Source: Urbifossiella sp046350095
GTDB lineage: Bacteria; Planctomycetota; Planctomycetia; Gemmatales; Gemmataceae
Length of the DNA: 64,000 nt
Assembly (NCBI GenBank): GCA_046350095.1
Contig: JAXMBA010000002.1
Span: 1 to 64,000, forward strand
Direction: 5' to 3'
This document shows positions 61,079-64,000 of the stretch, piece after piece. The notes beneath the pieces are model-generated. The model worked only from the letters and a program-made list of their open reading frames with translations, searched no databases and was not told where the DNA came from. The stretch's first letter is position 1. Every line of letters begins with the position of its first letter. The position numbers were made by a program, and so were the translations under genes.

Positions 61079-62098
61079 TCACGGCTGCGCCGGCTGCGCC
61101 GGGACGGCCCGCAGCACCGGCCGCGCCAGCTGCGCGGGGGCGACAAGAGGCGCGGGGGCGGCCAGCGGGGCCACGCGGATGATCGCCGGCTTGACTTCGA
61201 CGGCCGGCGCCGGGGCGGGGGTGGCTGGTGCGGCGCCGGCGGCGGCCAGATTCTCGGACGACACCAGGACGAGCAGGTCGCCGCGGAACGGCTGAAGGTG
61301 GACGGCGTCGGGGAACCGGCCGGGGGCGACCAGCACCAAACCGCCGGCGCGGAGGCGACGCACGGCCTCGTCGCGGGGCACGATTCGGCCGGTCAAGTCG
61401 TACGCGTCGAAGCCGACCTCGTTGAGCGGCCGCACCTGCTGGCCGCCGCCGTTGGGCATCGCATACCCGCCGTCGTCGAGCATCAACTGCGCGCCGTTCA
61501 TGATGACCATCCGGCCGCTGGTGTAGTAGCGGGCGCCACCCGGCTGCGTGCTCACCCGTACGGTGCCGTCGGGGCCGGTCGTCAGGAATGTCAGCCGCGG
61601 CGCCGGCGTGTTGGCGACGCCGCGCGTGTTGCTGATCGGCTGCGGCGGGGCGGCCGCCCCGGCGAGTGCCTTCGCGGCCACGACGACGGTATTCGACCCG
61701 ACCGCCTTCAGCCAGGCCCGGTCGACCGACTTGCCGTCGGCCGAGATCAGCACCGTGACGCCGTCCTTGGCCCGGCGGAGGAGTTCCGCGGTACCGACCG
61801 GCGTGCCGTCGGCGGCCGCGACCGTGCCGCTGAGGTCGGCGAGCGACACCTGCGTGTGCTGGACCGTCTGCACGTCCACGACCTGCTGCTCGACCACCTG
61901 CTTGCCGTTGACCTGCTTGACCAGCTGCCGCGTCTGCTTGACGGTGACGGGCGTCTGGACGAGGAGGCGGAGTTGGTTGGCGTCGTCGGTCTTGAGGTGG
62001 ACAACCCACGGGGCGGGGCCGGCCGGGGCGGGGACGGCGGCGGCCGGAACCGGGGCGGCGGGGGCGACCGCGGCGGCGACCAGGAGCGTGGCGAACAT
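61079..62098 (-). CDS. secreted hypothetical protein, Ala/Pro-rich
   Basis: A 339-residue protein with an Ala-rich signal region and Pro-Ala-rich linkers at both ends (ATPAPAPAVEVKPA). The middle has KQTRQLVKQVNGKQVVEQQV and VQTVQHTQVSLADL, followed by several short beta-strand-rich segments (GRMVIMNGAQLMLDDGGYAM). No family recognised. ATG at 62098 is used; a GTG lies one codon upstream. It is upstream of the permease gene by 192 bases; a functional link is not evident. Confidence 0.65.
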   Translation of the reverse strand: MFATLLVAAAVAPAAPVPAAAVPAPAGPAPWVVHLKTDDANQLRLLVQTPVTVKQTRQLVKQVNGKQVVEQQVVDVQTVQHTQVSLADLSGTVAAADGTPVGTAELLRRAKDGVTVLISADGKSVDRAWLKAVGSNTVVVAAKALAGAAAPPQPISNTRGVANTPAPRLTFLTTGPDGTVRVSTQPGGARYYTSGRMVIMNGAQLMLDDGGYAMPNGGGQQVRPLNEVGFDAYDLTGRIVPRDEAVRRLRAGGLVLVAPGRFPDAVHLQPFRGDLLVLVSSENLAAAGAAPATPAPAPAVEVKPAIIRVAPLAAPAPLVAPAQLARPVLRAVPAQPAQP

Positions 62099-62167
62099 CA
62101 CGGGTCTCCGGGCGTCCGGGTGGGAAAGTGTAATGTACCCGACGCCCGGGCCGGCGTCAAAGGGCGG

Positions 62168-63124
62168 TCAGAGTTTTCCCCGCGACACCGGCGGCTCCGG
62201 CCAGTTTCCGGACGGCCACGACAAATCCTTCACCGGCGCCAGCAGCGCCTGAACGTCCGCGAGCAGCGCCGCGTCGATGGGCTCCGCCAGCGCCCGTAGG
62301 TTCGCCGCCAGTTCGGCCGCCTTCGCGGTGCCGGTGATCGTGCTGGGGATGCTCCCCTCCGCGTAGCAGAACTGCATCCCCAGCGTTGCCAGGTCGGCCC
62401 CGCGGCTTCGGCACAACTCCGCGGCCGCGGCGCACGCCGCCTTCACCTCCGGGGGCGCGGGGTTCCACGGCTGCGGCCCGCCGTGCGTCAGCAGCCCCAG
62501 CGCAAGCGGCGACGCGTTCAGCACCCCGACCCCGCGCGCCTCCGCGGCCGGCATGAAGTCGGACACCAGGCGGGTGTTTTGCAACGTGTAATGGGCGTAG
62601 CTGACGACGACGTCCAGCTCGCACCGCTCGACCGCCCGCCGCAGCAGCCCCAGCGGGTAGCACGACATCCCGACGAAGCGGCACTTCCCCTCGCGTTTCA
62701 GGGCGTGCAGCACGTTGGCGGTCTCGTCGAAGACGCGCTCGAAGTCGTCGGCGAACTCGATGTCGTGCGCCAGCAGCACCTCGACGCGGTCGGTGCGGAG
62801 GCGCTTCAGCGACGCCTCGAAGCAGCGGCGCATCCCGGCGGCGGTGAAGTCGAAGACGGCGCGGTCGAGGCGGCCGGCCTTCGTGCACAGGTGGACGCGG
62901 TCGCGGAGGCCGTCGGCGAGGGCGGTGCCGATCATCTCCTCGGACAGGCCTTTTCCGTAGTACGCGGCCGTGTCGATGAGGTTGACGCCGGCGTCGACGG
63001 CGGTGCGGATGACGTCGGTGACCTCGGCGGCCGACACGGGGCCGTACTGCTGGCCGATGGCGGCGCCGCCGAGGGAGAGGTGCGAGACGCGGAGGCCGGT
63101 GCGGCCGAGCGGGCGGAGTTCCAC
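62168..63124 (-). CDS. aldo/keto reductase family oxidoreductase
   Basis: A 318-residue TIM-barrel NAD(P)H-dependent reductase. LGRTGLRVSHLSLGGAAIG opens the barrel. The tetrad is D and Y in DTAAYYGKG, K in LCTKAGR and H in LLAHDIEF. TLGMQFCYAEGSIPSTITGT supplies the cofactor-binding end. It resembles the L-galactose/D-threo-aldose dehydrogenase-like branch, which is suggestive only. A GTG start is used because the barrel begins immediately (MELRPLGRTG). It lies 35 bases downstream of a kinase gene on the same strand. Confidence 0.88.
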   Translation of the reverse strand: MELRPLGRTGLRVSHLSLGGAAIGQQYGPVSAAEVTDVIRTAVDAGVNLIDTAAYYGKGLSEEMIGTALADGLRDRVHLCTKAGRLDRAVFDFTAAGMRRCFEASLKRLRTDRVEVLLAHDIEFADDFERVFDETANVLHALKREGKCRFVGMSCYPLGLLRRAVERCELDVVVSYAHYTLQNTRLVSDFMPAAEARGVGVLNASPLALGLLTHGGPQPWNPAPPEVKAACAAAAELCRSRGADLATLGMQFCYAEGSIPSTITGTAKAAELAANLRALAEPIDAALLADVQALLAPVKDLSWPSGNWPEPPVSRGKL

Positions 63125-63159
63125 GGGGTCGGGTTCCTGAGTCGGGTGTGTACGAGTCG

Positions 63160-64000
63160 TCACGGGCGCCCCGGCCGCACGCCGAGCTGCTCCGCCGCAG
63201 CCAGCGCGCCGGCGGCGCGGCTGCGGACCTCGTCCGGGAGCGCCGGGTCGGCGGCCGACGGGGCGATCACCCGGACGGCCTCGGCCAGGATTAGTCGCTC
63301 CATCCGGCCGGGCGCGGGCGGCCCGGAGAACCAGCCGACCGCGTCGCAGGCCAGGTGGAGGCGGGTGTGGTCGGGTACGCCCGGGCGGTACGCCTCGACC
63401 GCCCGTTCCCAGTGGCGGGCAGCGGCGTCCCGGTCGCCGGCGGCCTCGGCCATCGCGGCCTCGACGAGGCGCCCCTTCGCCCGCTCCTGCGGCCCAAGCG
63501 AGGTAGACACCTCGAAGACCAGGGCGTGCATCCGCTCGCGGTAGTCGCCGTCGGCCCCGGGCGCGAACCGGCCGGCGTCCATCCCGCGCGAGACCGCATC
63601 GAACACGACCGGCAACAAGTCCCGCGCCCGGCGCTCCCGCGCGGCGGCGGCCGCCGCCCGCTCGCCGCCCAGGTCGGCACCGGAGACAAGATACGCACCC
63701 AGCAAGAGCACCGCCCCGAGCGCCACCCCCCCGCCGCCGAACAGGGCCGCCCGCCGGGTGGCGCGGCGGGCGACGCGCTCGGCCCGGTCGGCGGCGTCCG
63801 CCGCGTCGGCGAGTTCGGCCTGCCGCCGCAGCTGTTCGGCCTTGGCGAAGGCGTCGTGGACGGCGGCCGCGACCTCGCCGGCGTGGGCGAACCGGTCGGC
63901 CGGGTCGGGGGCCAGGCACTTCCGCGCCAGCCACGGGAACCGCCCGGCCCCAACGACCTCGTCGAGGCGCGCGGCCGCGTCGTCCAGCTCGGCCGCCGCC
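63160..64000 (-). CDS. C-terminal part of a Ser/Thr protein kinase with TM helix (runs off window)
   Basis: Reading in from the window edge, the frame gives the end of a Hanks-type kinase domain (FPWLARKCLAPDPADRF, HAGEVAAAVHDAF; subdomain XI). A coiled Ala/Arg-rich linker, one TM helix (VALGAVLLLGAYLVSG) and an extracytoplasmic helical region of about 165 residues follow, with a stop at 63160. No start exists in the window. About 280 codons are visible. The C-terminal region has TPR-like helices but no clear family. Confidence 0.8.
   Translation of the reverse strand, partial: AAAELDDAAARLDEVVGAGRFPWLARKCLAPDPADRFAHAGEVAAAVHDAFAKAEQLRRQAELADAADAADRAERVARRATRRAALFGGGGVALGAVLLLGAYLVSGADLGGERAAAAAARERRARDLLPVVFDAVSRGMDAGRFAPGADGDYRERMHALVFEVSTSLGPQERAKGRLVEAAMAEAAGDRDAAARHWERAVEAYRPGVPDHTRLHLACDAVGWFSGPPAPGRMERLILAEAVRVIAPSAADPALPDEVRSRAAGALAAAEQLGVRPGRP

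Overview
The window is very GC-rich DNA with the signature of a planctomycete, most likely a member of the Gemmataceae. Reasons: Hanks-type serine/threonine kinases fused to sensor-like domains (FGE-sulfatase/LRR, WD40) and encoded next to ECF sigma factors; FGE-dependent sulfatases with C-T/S-P-x-R motifs; a DUF1501 Tat protein; a surface protein with the LEDRVTPA motif near its N-terminus; a PEP-CTERM protein; and an LTxxQ-repeat secreted protein. The family-level assignment is an inference from gene content; no rRNA is present.

Layout. 1-18.8 kb: a mosaic bounded by two direct copies of the 3' end of a tRNA (C73, probably tRNA-His). It contains small membrane proteins, a secreted esterase, a graveyard of decayed sequence (three separate IS3-family transposase remnants, a porin pseudogene with an in-frame TGA, an unrecognised pseudogene), two sulfatases, asnS, a three-domain esterase-esterase-SMP30 protein, and an ECF sigma/giant kinase pair. 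The kinase reads through the right-hand tRNA repeat. 19-25.6 kb: a minus-strand operon of a zinc-finger/kinase/WD40 protein, an ECF sigma factor and an LTxxQ-type secreted protein.

25.8-35.4 kb: the potassium-uptake locus. kdpFABC, plus a 31-residue membrane ORF upstream of kdpF, lies on the minus strand. It is divergent from an NtrC-type response regulator, a KinB-like histidine kinase and a stand-alone KdpD N-terminal sensor that lacks any kinase domain. The divergent spacer holds a well-matched sigma-54 promoter reading into kdp and a perfect upstream palindrome, so kdp here is probably driven by sigma-54 and an AAA+ activator instead of KdpE.

35.4-53.7 kb: gamma-glutamyltransferase, a large FG-GAP/Ig-like surface protein, and two paralogous NtrB/NtrC-like two-component pairs. 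Interleaved with them are a PEP-CTERM protein, two related membrane proteins, an exported hydrolase-like protein and the trehalose operon otsA-otsB-receiver. Further sigma-54-type promoters precede the surface protein, the hydrolase-like gene and otsA. A GTGACA-N6-TGTCAC operator occurs in two of these regulatory regions. K+ uptake and trehalose synthesis, both preceded by sigma-54 signatures and both next to NtrC-family regulators, suggest an osmoadaptation/envelope regulatory block.

53.7-64 kb: ordinary planctomycete accessory genes: DUF1501, small membrane proteins, an FAD oxidoreductase, a HEAT/propeller protein, a 27-residue highly basic protein, an ABC-2 permease, a secreted hypothetical protein, an aldo/keto reductase, and the C-terminal part of a kinase gene that runs off the window.
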